A stretch of DNA of 64,000 nt from Micromonospora yangpuensis (lineage in GTDB: Bacteria; Actinomycetota; Actinomycetes; Mycobacteriales; Micromonosporaceae), in contig NZ_FMIA01000002.1 of assembly GCF_900091615.1 (NCBI RefSeq), positions 4,774,001-4,838,000 of the forward strand. The letters run 5' to 3'. The translations under genes were made by a program, and so were the position numbers. This document shows positions 53,467-62,183 of the stretch, piece by piece; position 1 is the first letter of the stretch; each line of letters opens with the position of its first letter. The notes below the pieces were generated by a model that made no database searches, was not told the origin of the DNA, and was given only the letters and a program-made list of their open reading frames with translations.

Positions 53467-54513
53467 TCAGCCCTGGTTCTTGATCTGGCTGTTCCAGTGG
53501 TTGATCCACTCGGTCTCGTTCTTGCCGATCACGTCCCAGTCGACGTCCATCGGCTTGAGGTTCAGCTCGGCCAGCCACTGCGGCTGGTCGGCGATCTCCA
53601 CGGCCGGGATCTGGAAGTAGTCCTTGGCCAGGTCGGCGCGGAGCGAGTCCTCGAAGAGGAACTCCAGGAACTTCTGTGCGCCCTCGGTGTTGCCGCCCTT
53701 GACCGCGCCCAGCCCGTCGACCAGCACCGGGGCGCCGGAGGTCGGCATCACGAAGCCGAACGGCATGTTGGACTGGTTGGCCTGCAGCAGCACGTCCTGG
53801 AGGTTCCAGGCGCTCAGCACGCCCTGCTCACGGGAGAGCTTCAGGTAGAGGTCGGCCGGGTTGGCCGCGTACGAGCCGGTGTTGGCGTCGAGCCGCTTGA
53901 GCCAGTCGTACCCGGGCTGGGGGTTGCTGCCGTCGGGCGAGAGCCGCTGGATCATCGAGGCGTAGATCGAGCGCATGGTGCCGGAGGCGGCCACGTCCCG
54001 GATGATGATCTTGTCTTTCCACTGCGGGTCGAGCAGGTCGTCCCAGTCCTTCGGGGCCTGCTCCGGGGTGAGCGCCTTGTTGTTGTACATGATCACCTCG
54101 GGCAGCAGGATCTCCCCGAACCAGCGACCCTCGGCGTCCTTGTACTGGGCGTCCATCTTGTCGGCGAAGGACGGCTGCCAGGACTCCAGCAGCTCCTCGG
54201 CGGCACCGGCGGAGAGCCCCTGCTGGGTGCCGCCCCACCAGACGTCGGCCTGCGGGTTGGCCTTCTCGGCCCGGACCCGCTCCAGGATCTCCTGGGCGCC
54301 GATGTTGAGGATCTCCACCTTGCCCTGGTACTCGGGGTACTTGGCGGTGAACTTCTCCACCACGAAGTCGGAGACCTTCTTGTCCCGCGCGGTGTAGATG
54401 GTCAGCTTCTCGACGTCCGAGCCGCCGGCGGAGTCCGAGCCGCCACCGCCGCAGGCGGTGCCGGCGGCGAGGACGGTGGCCAGGGCTCCGGCGAGCAGAA
54501 GACGACGTCTCAT
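53467..54513 (-). CDS. ABC transporter substrate-binding lipoprotein
   Basis: 348 aa from ATG at 54513. The signal peptide ends in the lipobox LAAGTAC, so the mature protein is anchored through Cys21. The iron/polyamine-type binding fold is seen in LTIYTARDKKVSDFVVEKFTAKYPEYQGKVEI, QADVWWGGTQQGLSAGA and VMPTSGAPVLVDGLGAVKGG. The YTARDKK start resembles Fbp-type ferric binding proteins, but the tyrosine ligands are not certain. It captures the substrate for the permease/ATPase genes downstream. The ROK regulator gene precedes it by 27 bp. Confidence 0.92.
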   Translation of the reverse strand: MRRRLLLAGALATVLAAGTACGGGGSDSAGGSDVEKLTIYTARDKKVSDFVVEKFTAKYPEYQGKVEILNIGAQEILERVRAEKANPQADVWWGGTQQGLSAGAAEELLESWQPSFADKMDAQYKDAEGRWFGEILLPEVIMYNNKALTPEQAPKDWDDLLDPQWKDKIIIRDVAASGTMRSIYASMIQRLSPDGSNPQPGYDWLKRLDANTGSYAANPADLYLKLSREQGVLSAWNLQDVLLQANQSNMPFGFVMPTSGAPVLVDGLGAVKGGNTEGAQKFLEFLFEDSLRADLAKDYFQIPAVEIADQPQWLAELNLKPMDVDWDVIGKNETEWINHWNSQIKNQG

Positions 54514-54540
54514 GGGTACCTCCGAGGGGAAAGGGATGGT

Positions 54541-55704
54541 TCAGGGGCTGGGAAGCAGGGTGGGCAGGCCGCTCGCGGCGGCCGCCAGGGCGTAGCTGAC
54601 CGCGCCGTGCAGGACGGCCCGGTCGCCGAGCACCGCCCGGCGTACCTCGGTGGTGGCCGGCGCGGCGGCGGACACCAGGTGTTGGAGCCGCTCCACGGCG
54701 GCGTCGTCGAGTTGGGCGGCGGCCCCGCTGAGCAGGACCCGACCCGGGTCGATCACGCAGACACAGGAGACGATCAGCCGGGACCAGGCCCGCAACAACT
54801 CGTCCAGGTACGCCCCGGCGCGCTCGTCGGTGCGGGCCAGCTCGACCAGGGCGGCCACCGGGGTGTCCGGCCGGCGGCCGGGGGCCAGCGCGACTACCCG
54901 TTCGGCGATGGCGTTCTCCGACCAGCGGGCCTCGAACGGGCCGATGCCGTCGTGTCCCCGGTCGGTGGCGTCCAGCGGCAGGAAGCCGACCTCTCCGGCG
55001 GCCCCGCCGGCACCGCGGCGTACCTGGCCGTCGAGGACCAGCCCGGCGCCGATGCCGTCGGCGACGTGCAGCAGCAGCAGGTCGGCCACGTCGCTGCCGG
55101 CCCCGGCGGCGTGTTCGCCGGCGGCCATCAGGTTGACGTCGTTGTCCACCACGACCGGTACGCCGAGGTGCCGCTGCACCGACTCCCCTATCGGTCGCCC
55201 CTCCACCAGGCCGACCGAGGGGGCCAGCCGGACCGCGCCGCCGGAGGAGACGCCGGGGGCGGCGATGGCCACCCCGCGCAGCGCCGGCAGCCCGTCACCG
55301 GCCAGTTCGGGTACGGACCGGCAGATGGTGTCGACGATGTCCCCGGTCAACCGGACCGCCCGGTGGGCGACCACGTTGCCGTCGCTGTCGGCAATCTCGC
55401 AGCTGATCCGGGCCGGCTCCAGGGCGACGGCGGCGACCAGCTCGGCGCGGGGGTTGAACTCCAGCATGGCGCGCGGGCGACCGGCCCGGGAGGTGCCGGG
55501 GCCCCGCTCGATCAGGTAACCCTCGGCGATCAGTTCGCGGACCAGCGGGGTGAGCGTGGCGGGGCTCAACCCGGTGAGCTCGGTCAGCTCGGCGCGGGAG
55601 AGCAGCCGGACTTGGCGGGCGGTGGAGATCACGGAAAGCCGCTTGATCTCCTTCGCCCGCTCCCGGCTCACCGGGCTCGTTGGTGGTGTCACCACGTCCG
55701 TCAC
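54541..55704 (-). CDS. ROK-family transcriptional regulator
   Basis: 387 aa from GTG at 55704. A winged helix-turn-helix fills residues ~20-80 (RQVRLLSRAELTELTGLSPATLTPLVRELIAEGYL). The ROK domain follows with LRGVAIAAPGVSSGGAV, VVVDNDVNLMAAGEHA and GIGAGLVLDGQVRRGAGGAAGEVGFLPL. The ROK zinc cysteines are absent. Such regulators repress sugar or glycoside operons and release DNA on sugar binding. It is the first gene of the leftward cluster and probably controls itself and the ABC/hydrolase genes. A sugar-containing effector is inferred from the family. Confidence 0.92.
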   Translation of the reverse strand: MTDVVTPPTSPVSRERAKEIKRLSVISTARQVRLLSRAELTELTGLSPATLTPLVRELIAEGYLIERGPGTSRAGRPRAMLEFNPRAELVAAVALEPARISCEIADSDGNVVAHRAVRLTGDIVDTICRSVPELAGDGLPALRGVAIAAPGVSSGGAVRLAPSVGLVEGRPIGESVQRHLGVPVVVDNDVNLMAAGEHAAGAGSDVADLLLLHVADGIGAGLVLDGQVRRGAGGAAGEVGFLPLDATDRGHDGIGPFEARWSENAIAERVVALAPGRRPDTPVAALVELARTDERAGAYLDELLRAWSRLIVSCVCVIDPGRVLLSGAAAQLDDAAVERLQHLVSAAAPATTEVRRAVLGDRAVLHGAVSYALAAAASGLPTLLPSP

Positions 55705-55710
55705 ACTTCC

Positions 55711-55739
55711 TTTCTACGGCGAACGAACTATTAGGTCAA
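55711..55739 (-). promoter_or_regulatory. Promoter of the ROK regulator/ABC cluster
   Basis: On the minus strand TTGACC (55739-55734), a 17-bp spacer and TAGAAA (55716-55711) precede the GTG at 55704 by six bases, giving a very short or absent leader. TTCGTTAC and TTCGTTCG flank the spacer as direct repeats and may be ROK sites. Confidence 0.5.
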
Positions 55740-55892
55740 GTAACGAATGCGTCTCAGCCCGCTACCAACCCGACCAGGAGCAGGAAAAACAGCCAGCAGG
55801 GCAAGAGGGGGCGGCGAGGAGCTTTCGCCCTTCAACCGGCGAAATGACCGGCTTTTATTCCTTCCGCAAACAAAGAAATACCGTCCAGGGCA

Positions 55893-55922
55893 TTGACGGA
55901 CGGCCTCGATCATCCCTAGCGT
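55893..55922 (+). promoter_or_regulatory. Rightward promoter-like sequence
   Basis: TTGACG (55893-55898), an 18-bp spacer and TAGCGT (55917-55922). It would drive transcription into a region without an intact gene, possibly the short frame at 56055 or a small RNA. Confidence 0.4.
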
Positions 55923-56054
55923 CACCGGGCGAAGGCCTTCCAGTGTGTACGGACTCCCGTACCGCTGCGCACCCGGCCGGACGCCAGCCATGGCGTACCC
56001 GGCCGTCCCTCGTCAGCGAACCGACCACCGACGCCGCGACGGCACGCACCCGGC

Positions 56055-56198
56055 GTGACCGTCCACGGTGGCTGCTGCTCGGACCTCGCCGCCGGGGAGG
56101 ATCCGCATGCGTTCATCCCGACGGCCCGGGTGCTGGCCGCCTTCGAGGCCGCCAACGGCAGTGGTGCCCTGGCCCGGCAGGTGATCGTGCGCCGCTGA
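56055..56198 (+). pseudogene. Possible gene remnant or 47-aa ORF
   Basis: A GTG-started frame reads VTVHGGCCSDLAAGEDPHAF, then IPTARVLAAFEAANGSGALA and RQVIVRR before the stop. The balance of residues and GC-rich third positions resemble the C-terminal end of a real protein rather than chance. No ribosome site precedes it, and the sequence before it has no matching coding frame. I do not recognise the family. It could be a decayed gene or a short peptide gene. Confidence 0.3.
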
Positions 56199-56305
56199 CC
56201 CGGCACCGGGCGGGACGGTGGTGGCAGGCGGGATCAGCCACCACCGTCCCACCCGGCCGGTCCACGCCGCCTCCCGCCGGCCGGCGGACAGCCGCACCCG
56301 GCCGC

Positions 56306-56413
56306 ACCGTCAGCGCAGCCGGTAGCCGGCCCACCGTCAGCGCAGCCGGTAGCCGGCCCACCGTCAGCGCAGCCGGTAGCCGGCCCACCGTCAGCGCAGC
56401 CGGTAGACGGCCA
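56306..56413. repeat. 27-bp tandem repeat spanning the 3' end of the membrane-protein gene
   Basis: Four copies of a 27-bp unit (ACCGTCAGCGCAGCCGGTAG plus 7 bases) start at 56306, 56333, 56360 and 56387. The last copy contains the stop and final codons of the leftward gene; the other three repeat those codons beyond its stop. Confidence 0.9.
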
Positions 56414-58691
56414 TCCGGTCGGTGTCGTACCGCAGGTCGGCAAGCTCCGCCAGGACCGGCGACTCCGGCTCGACCTGCCGGTCCACCACCAGCCAGCGCA
56501 CCCCGTAGCGGTCGCGCAGCTCGGCCAGGCCGGCGGCGGTGGGCGCGGTGAACGCGGCGTCGTTGGCGCGCAACCGGGCCTCGTCCCAGAACGGGGCGTA
56601 CGGGCCACCGTCGCGGCCCACCATCCGGGGCGCGAACGCCCACCCCTCCACCAGCACCGAACGCTGGGCGTACCCGCTGAGCCAGAACGACCGGGCGTCA
56701 CACCAGCCGTTCACCACCGTCCAGCAGTGCACGTTGGTGGCGAGCACGTCGGCCGGGTCGCTGGCCGCGTACACCCAGCGGGCCGCCGCCACCCGGGAGG
56801 CCGGCATCGGCACCACCGCGTACGCCCCGCCGTTGGGGAAGGTCCGCGCCGCCCGCGCGTCCAGCACCAGGCCGGGTGCGCCGGCCACCAGCACCCCGGT
56901 CAGCAGCACCGCGCCACCGGTGCCGGCCAGGGCCGGCCAGCGGCCGACCAGCGCCGGCCAGTAGAGCGCCACCAGGATCGCCAGCAGCGTCAGCACCCCC
57001 GCCCAGATCAGCAGCGGCAGCACCGCGGCGTACCCCGGCTCCGGTGCGGCAGTGGCCGGGAAGCGCAACTGGTACGCGGTGAGCAGCACCGCGAAGCCGA
57101 CCGCCGCGCCGGCCAGCCGGCGGCGGCCCCGCGCCGACAGCGCGGCCCGGTCCAGCACCTCCGCCCAGCCCCACGCCGACAGGATCACCCCGAAGGCGAA
57201 CCCGGCCCGCAGGAAGTACTGGTTGCTGCTGCCCGGATGCCCGACCAGCAGATACGCCGCCGGGCCCGCGACCGCCCCGCCGAGCAGGAAGACCTGCACC
57301 GGCTCCGGCCGCCACCGACGCAGCCGCAGCAGGGCCAGCGCACCGGCCAGCCGGAGTTGGAGGTTGAGCAGGAAGGCGAGGCAAACCGCCACCCAGACCA
57401 GTCCGGTCACCAGCACCGGCCGGTCCGCCGTCGGCTCGACGTACCCGCGCAGCCCGGAGAGCGGGTCGACGGTGACGCCGTGGCTCTCGAAGGCGAAGAG
57501 CACGGCGGTGGCGAAGAGCTGCGCGGCCAGGGTCAACCCGACGGCGGCGAGCACCGCGCGGGGCAGCCGCCGCCGGCCCACCGTCAGCACCACCGCGGCC
57601 AGGCCCAGCGCGGCCAGCACCACCGGCACCGAGCTGGCCTTCGCCCCGGTGCTGGCGGCCAGGAACCCGGCGGCCAACACCCACGCCCCACCGCCCAGCG
57701 GCGGCACGGTCACCCGCCGGGCCCGCCCGACGATCTCGCCGAACACGGCGAGCAACGGCACCAACAACACCCAGCTGTACGTCATCGACGGGCTGCCCCA
57801 GACGATGAAGGTGGTCTGGGTGCCGAAGAGCTGCCGCAGCCCGTTCTCGAAGCCGAACTCGCCGACGGTGAACATCAGCGCCGCAGCCGCCGCACCGGCG
57901 TACGGCCGGCCGGTGATCCGCCACCCGACGACCGCGACCAGCACGACGGCCAGCGCGCAGAGCGCCGGCACCCCGAGCCGGAAGAAGACCGTCGGCAGGT
58001 CGACCCCGCTGACCAGGCTGCTCGCCGCGAGATGGGCGAAGCCGAACCAGTGGTAGTGCAGCGGCTCCCCGGCCACCTGCGGCACCTGCAACGGCACCTG
58101 GTGGGTGGCCGCGCCGGCCAGCGACAGCTGGAACGCCAGGTCGATGTACTGCGCCTGCCCCTCCTCGGTGGGCAGCACCGGGTTGACCCGCAGGAACGAC
58201 TCGACCAGGTAGAGGGTGAAGCCGACCACCACCCCGGTCACCGACCAGGCCCAGCCCGTCGGCACCGGCCGGTAGCCGGTGGGTCGCCAGTGCCGACGCA
58301 GCGCCGGCACGGCCGCGAACGGCACGACCACCGCCAACGGCCAGAGCCACAACCACCCGGGTACGCCGACGGCGGCGAACACCGCCCAGCCGGCCAGCTC
58401 CAGCACCAGCCCGACGGCGGCCCCCATGGCCAGGTCCTCGACCAGGGTGTGCGGGTGGCGGCGCAGCGCCCGGTACACCAACGTGCCGGGCAACAGGACG
58501 GCCAGCAGCGCGTACCCGCTCCAGCGGGCCAGGTCCGCCGCGGGCGTACCGGTCAGCAGCAGGCACGTCGCGACGAACCCGACGCCGACGACGGCCGGTG
58601 CCCAGCGCGGCACGACCCGACGCAGGACGGTCCGGGCCCGGTCACCGGTGGTGTCGGCTCCGGTGACCGGCCCGGGGGCGAGGGTGCTCAC
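56391..58691 (-). CDS. Large multi-pass membrane protein, GT-C-like
   Basis: 766 aa from GTG at 58691, overlapping the glycosyltransferase stop by 4 bp. About 14 hydrophobic helices are visible, with a loop PTEEGQAQYIDLAFQLSLAG and the His-rich motif LHYHWFGFAHLAASSL. A C-terminal soluble domain (~120 aa: TNVHCWTVVNGWCDARSFWLSGYAQR, then YGVRWLVVDRQVEPESPV) follows. The layout fits GT-C type transferases that use polyprenyl-phosphate sugars. Coupling to a polyprenyl-phosphate-type GT2 supports envelope glycosylation. Acceptor and sugar are unknown; the family call is tentative. Confidence 0.75.
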   Translation of the reverse strand: MSTLAPGPVTGADTTGDRARTVLRRVVPRWAPAVVGVGFVATCLLLTGTPAADLARWSGYALLAVLLPGTLVYRALRRHPHTLVEDLAMGAAVGLVLELAGWAVFAAVGVPGWLWLWPLAVVVPFAAVPALRRHWRPTGYRPVPTGWAWSVTGVVVGFTLYLVESFLRVNPVLPTEEGQAQYIDLAFQLSLAGAATHQVPLQVPQVAGEPLHYHWFGFAHLAASSLVSGVDLPTVFFRLGVPALCALAVVLVAVVGWRITGRPYAGAAAAALMFTVGEFGFENGLRQLFGTQTTFIVWGSPSMTYSWVLLVPLLAVFGEIVGRARRVTVPPLGGGAWVLAAGFLAASTGAKASSVPVVLAALGLAAVVLTVGRRRLPRAVLAAVGLTLAAQLFATAVLFAFESHGVTVDPLSGLRGYVEPTADRPVLVTGLVWVAVCLAFLLNLQLRLAGALALLRLRRWRPEPVQVFLLGGAVAGPAAYLLVGHPGSSNQYFLRAGFAFGVILSAWGWAEVLDRAALSARGRRRLAGAAVGFAVLLTAYQLRFPATAAPEPGYAAVLPLLIWAGVLTLLAILVALYWPALVGRWPALAGTGGAVLLTGVLVAGAPGLVLDARAARTFPNGGAYAVVPMPASRVAAARWVYAASDPADVLATNVHCWTVVNGWCDARSFWLSGYAQRSVLVEGWAFAPRMVGRDGGPYAPFWDEARLRANDAAFTAPTAAGLAELRDRYGVRWLVVDRQVEPESPVLAELADLRYDTDRMAVYRLR

Positions 58692-59677
58692 CGTAGGCTG
58701 TCGACCAGCTCGACCCGGCCCGGACCGGTCGGGTCGGCGGGTTCGGCGGTGTCGGTGGCCACCAGGTACGGCGGGCGGGCCTGCACGGCGGTGTAGATCC
58801 GCGCGACGTACTCCCCGAGCAGCCCCAGGCAGAGCAGCTGCACCGCGCCGAGGAAGAGCACCGCGACGTAGAGCGAGGGCCAACCGGTGACCGTGGCCCC
58901 GGCGGCCCAGGCCAGCACGGCCACCACCACCAGCGTCCCGCAGATCGCCACCCCGGCCAGCCCCAGCCAGGTGGCCAGGCGCAACGGGGCGGCGGAGAAG
59001 CTGGTGACACTCTCCGCGGCCAACCCGAGCATCCGCGACAGCGGGTACTTGGTCCGCCCGGCGACCCGTTCGGCCCGCTGGTAGCTGACCTCCCCGCTGG
59101 GGAACCCGAGCCAGGGCACCACCAGCCGCAGCACCGGGTTGCGTTCGGGCAGCTCCCGCAGCTCGTTCACCACCGCCCGGCTGAGCAGCCGGAAGTCGCC
59201 GGCCTGGGCCGGCACCTGCTTGCCGACCAGCCGCCGCATCAGCCGGTAGTAACCGGCCGCCGTCCACCGCTTGAACGCCGTGTCGCGGCTGCGGTCGGCG
59301 CGTACCCCGTGCACCACGTCGAGACCGTCCACCCTGGCCCGGCGCAGCATCTCCGGGATCACCTCGGGCGGGTCCTGCAGGTCGGCGTCGATGCTTACCA
59401 CGTACGCCCCACGAGCCCGGAACACCCCGGCGAGCAGGGCCGCCTGGTGGCCGCTGTTGCGACGCAGGCGCAGCACCCGCAGCTGCGGCCAGCCCGCCCG
59501 CAGCCCGGCCAGCCGGCCGCCGGTGCCGTCGGTGCTGCCGTCGTCGACCGCCAGCACCTCGTACGGCTCGGCGAGGTCGTCGAGGACGGCGCGCAGCCGG
59601 CGGGCGAGCAGCGGCAACGCGCTCTCCTCGTTGAACACCGGGATCACCACGGAGAGAGTCGGCCCCGGTCCGGTCAC
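58688..59677 (-). CDS. GT2 glycosyltransferase, polyprenyl-phosphate sugar synthase type
   Basis: 329 aa from GTG at 59677. The GT-A domain has LSVVIPVFNEESALPLL, VLAVDDGSTDGT and the DxD-type SIDADLQDPPEVI, then DFRLLSRAVVNELRELPERN. Two C-terminal membrane helices (about residues 232-255 and 270-290) place it with DPM1/GtrB-like enzymes that make polyprenyl-phosphate sugars. It is translationally coupled to the GT-C-like membrane protein gene, which would be the user of its product. The sugar is not evident. Confidence 0.92.
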   Translation of the reverse strand: MTGPGPTLSVVIPVFNEESALPLLARRLRAVLDDLAEPYEVLAVDDGSTDGTGGRLAGLRAGWPQLRVLRLRRNSGHQAALLAGVFRARGAYVVSIDADLQDPPEVIPEMLRRARVDGLDVVHGVRADRSRDTAFKRWTAAGYYRLMRRLVGKQVPAQAGDFRLLSRAVVNELRELPERNPVLRLVVPWLGFPSGEVSYQRAERVAGRTKYPLSRMLGLAAESVTSFSAAPLRLATWLGLAGVAICGTLVVVAVLAWAAGATVTGWPSLYVAVLFLGAVQLLCLGLLGEYVARIYTAVQARPPYLVATDTAEPADPTGPGRVELVDSLR

Positions 59678-59835
59678 GGCGCTGGCCCCCGTTCGGCTGG
59701 CTGTCGGACAGCCGAACGCTACCAGTCGCCCGGCCCGTCGCCGGCGCGCCGAGCCGGTCGGGCAGGTCGGTCGACGCAGGTGACGGCGGGTGCCGGACCG
59801 GTCGGTTCCGGGCGCGCCGTGCGGTTCGACGCGGG

Positions 59836-61647
59836 TCAGCCGGTGCAGGTGGTGGCGGGTAGGCCGGTGACCGGCACGGGTGCCCGCCCGGTCGGCTCGG
59901 CCTTGCCGGCCAGCACCTGCGCCAGACCCGTCATCGACGCCCGGCTCGACGAGTAGGTGGCCAGCAGGGTCGGCGACGTCGCCTTCGACAGCAGGTACGG
60001 GGTGTCCATGGCGACCGTGACCGCCGCGTCGGCGCTCAGGTCACCGGTGCCGTCGCCGTACCCGACCAGGTGCACCACCTTGCCGCCGCTGGGCACCACC
60101 TGCGCCCCCGCCTTGGTCAGCGCCTCGGTGAGCACCCGACGGGTGCCGTCGCGCCCGCCGGAGGAGGTGATGGTCAGCTTGCCGGCCACCGGCGCCGGAC
60201 GGCACGGCCCCCGCAGCACGGTGACCGCCGCCCCGGCCAGCCGCTCGGCCGCCGCCCGGTGCTCCGGGGCGTTCAGCGTGTCCAGCTGCGGGGTGGGCCC
60301 GTCGGCCAGCCGGAACTTCAGGGTCAGCACCCGGGTGACCGCCTCGACCAGCCGGGCCCGCTCCAGGGTGCCGTCGCGCAGTGCGGCCAACAGCCCGTCG
60401 TAGGCCTGGGTGACGTTCGGCGGCATCAGGATCAGGTCGTTGCCGGCCTTGAGCGCCCGGACCGCGGCCTCCCCCGGTGACCACTTCTTCGCCGGGGCCA
60501 TGTTCATCCCGTCGGTGATCACCACACCCTGGAAGCCCAACTGTCCGCGCAGCACGTCGGTGAGCAGCTTGTGCGAGAAGGTGGCCGCGGTGCCCTTGTC
60601 CACCGACCGCACGTCCAGGTGGCCGGACATCACCGCGAGCGCCCCGGCGTCGATGCCGGCCTCGAACGGCGGCCACGCGCTCTTCTCCAGCTCCTTGCGG
60701 GGCTGGTCGAGCACCGGCAGCTCCTCGTGCGAGTCGTCGGCGCTGTGGCCGTGCCCCGGGAAGTGCTTGACGGTGGCGGCCACCCCGGCCGACTGCAGCC
60801 CGCGTACCGCCCCGTCGACCTGCGCCGCCGCCCGTTTCGGGTCCGCGCCGAAGGACCGGGAGCCGATCACCCCGCTCCGGCTGACCAGCACGTCGGCCAC
60901 CGGGGCGAAGTCCAGGTTGATCCCCATCGCGGCCAGCTCGGTGCCGGCCACCCGCCAGGCGGCCTCGGTCAGCTTGGGGTCGGCGGCGGCACCGGCGGCC
61001 AGGGCGGTCGGCAGCAGGGTCACCCCGTCGGTGATCCGGGTCACCACGCCGTGCTCCTGGTCGGTGCCGATCAGGAACGGCGCGGCACCGCTGGGCAGCC
61101 GCTGCGCCGCCGTGCGCAGCCCGTCGGTCAGGGCCCGGACCTGCTTGGGGTTGTCCACGTTCGTGGTGGCCTGGTTGGCGGAGGTGGGGTCGTCGGCGCT
61201 GAAGCCGACCAGGATCAGCCCGCCCAGCCGGTACTTCTCCACCATCTCGGCCGGGGTGTCGACGCCGGCCAGCGCCCGGTTGCCGGCGGCCGACCCGGCG
61301 GAGACCTTGGTGGCGGTGTCGCCGTACGCGTAGGGCATCAGCACCTGACCCACCAGGTCCTCGTCACCGAGGGTGCCGACCAGCGCGGCGGCGCGGGCCG
61401 CCGGGTCCGTGGCGGGGCCGCCGTCCGGCGCCGGGGTACCGCTCGGCGCGGCGCTCGCCGGGGCCGACGCGGACGGGGCGGCCGAGGCGTCGGCCCGGGG
61501 CTCGGGGTCACCGGAGCAACCCGCCGCGACCAGCACCGTCACCGCGAGCGCCGCCGCGAGCCGCCGGGACCCACCCGGGGTACGCGACGGGGTGGACCGG
61601 GAGGTCCGACGGTCGGGCAGGGTCCGGTGGCGTGGGGAGGTCGACAC
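59836..61647 (-). CDS. Glycoside hydrolase family 3 lipoprotein, NagZ-like
   Basis: 603 aa from GTG at 61647 (GGGATGGGG upstream). A basic N-terminus precedes a signal with lipobox (VLVAAGC), then a Ser/Pro/Ala linker. The GH3 barrel shows PFLIGTDQEHGVVTRI, KHFPGHGHSADDSHEELP (the NagZ His loop), ALAVMSGHLDVRSVD and nucleophile Asp in VVITDGMNM. A C-terminal domain (~130 aa) follows. It probably cleaves beta-N-acetylglucosamine or related residues in cell-wall material outside the cell. It lies 159 bp from the glycosyltransferase gene on the same strand. Confidence 0.92.
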   Translation of the reverse strand: MSTSPRHRTLPDRRTSRSTPSRTPGGSRRLAAALAVTVLVAAGCSGDPEPRADASAAPSASAPASAAPSGTPAPDGGPATDPAARAAALVGTLGDEDLVGQVLMPYAYGDTATKVSAGSAAGNRALAGVDTPAEMVEKYRLGGLILVGFSADDPTSANQATTNVDNPKQVRALTDGLRTAAQRLPSGAAPFLIGTDQEHGVVTRITDGVTLLPTALAAGAAADPKLTEAAWRVAGTELAAMGINLDFAPVADVLVSRSGVIGSRSFGADPKRAAAQVDGAVRGLQSAGVAATVKHFPGHGHSADDSHEELPVLDQPRKELEKSAWPPFEAGIDAGALAVMSGHLDVRSVDKGTAATFSHKLLTDVLRGQLGFQGVVITDGMNMAPAKKWSPGEAAVRALKAGNDLILMPPNVTQAYDGLLAALRDGTLERARLVEAVTRVLTLKFRLADGPTPQLDTLNAPEHRAAAERLAGAAVTVLRGPCRPAPVAGKLTITSSGGRDGTRRVLTEALTKAGAQVVPSGGKVVHLVGYGDGTGDLSADAAVTVAMDTPYLLSKATSPTLLATYSSSRASMTGLAQVLAGKAEPTGRAPVPVTGLPATTCTG

Positions 61648-61691
61648 GTCCCCATCCCACCAGCCCGCCGCCGGTACGGCCAACCCGCAGG

Positions 61692-62183
61692 TCAGCCCAC
61701 TCGGGTGAGCAGGGTCACCGGGGCACCGTCACCGGCGTGCCGGTACGGCTCCAGCTCGGCGTCCCAGGCGGTGCCGAGCGCCTTGTCGAGGGCGTGCGCC
61801 AGCGCCTCCGGGGCGCGGGCGGTCGACATGATGCTGCGCAGCCGGTCCTCGCCGAGCTGGATGTCGCCGGCGGCGCCGACGGTGGCCCGGAACAACCCGC
61901 GACCGGGGACGTACATGAAACGCTCTCCGTCCGCCCCGGTGCTCGGTTCCTCGGTCACCTCGAAACGGATCATGGGCCACTGCCGGAGGGCAGCAGCCAG
62001 CTCGGCACCCGTCCCCGGGCGACCGGTCCACCTGCACTCGGCCCGTCGGGCCGTGGGATCGACGGGCTGAGCCGTCCACTGCAGGTTGACCGGCGCGACA
62101 AGGACGCGCGCGATCGCCCACTCGACGTGTGAGCACACGGCGAGCGGGGTCGAGTGGACGTATACGACGCCACGCGTTGGCAC
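61692..62183 (-). CDS. DUF3145 family protein
   Basis: 163 aa from GTG at 62183 with GGGAGGTCACC upstream. The start PTRGVVYVHSTPLAVCSHVEWA is diagnostic of the actinobacterial DUF3145 family. ECRWTGRPGTGAELAAALRQWP, RFEVTEEPSTGADGERFMYVPGRGLF and GEDRLRSIM complete it. The protein is soluble with no signal and of unknown function. It is widely kept in actinobacteria, usually alone. It ends 44 bp from the GH3 gene start and is divergent from the gene at 62531. Confidence 0.93.
   Translation of the reverse strand: MPTRGVVYVHSTPLAVCSHVEWAIARVLVAPVNLQWTAQPVDPTARRAECRWTGRPGTGAELAAALRQWPMIRFEVTEEPSTGADGERFMYVPGRGLFRATVGAAGDIQLGEDRLRSIMSTARAPEALAHALDKALGTAWDAELEPYRHAGDGAPVTLLTRVG

Larger units (their letters stand above)
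55705..56390. other. 686-bp intergenic region, AT-richer part
   Basis: About 55735-55925 is clearly lower in GC than the surroundings. It holds the ROK promoter, a rightward promoter-like site (55893), a short possible gene remnant (56055) and a 27-bp tandem repeat at its far end. No longer gene is supported. Confidence 0.55.
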
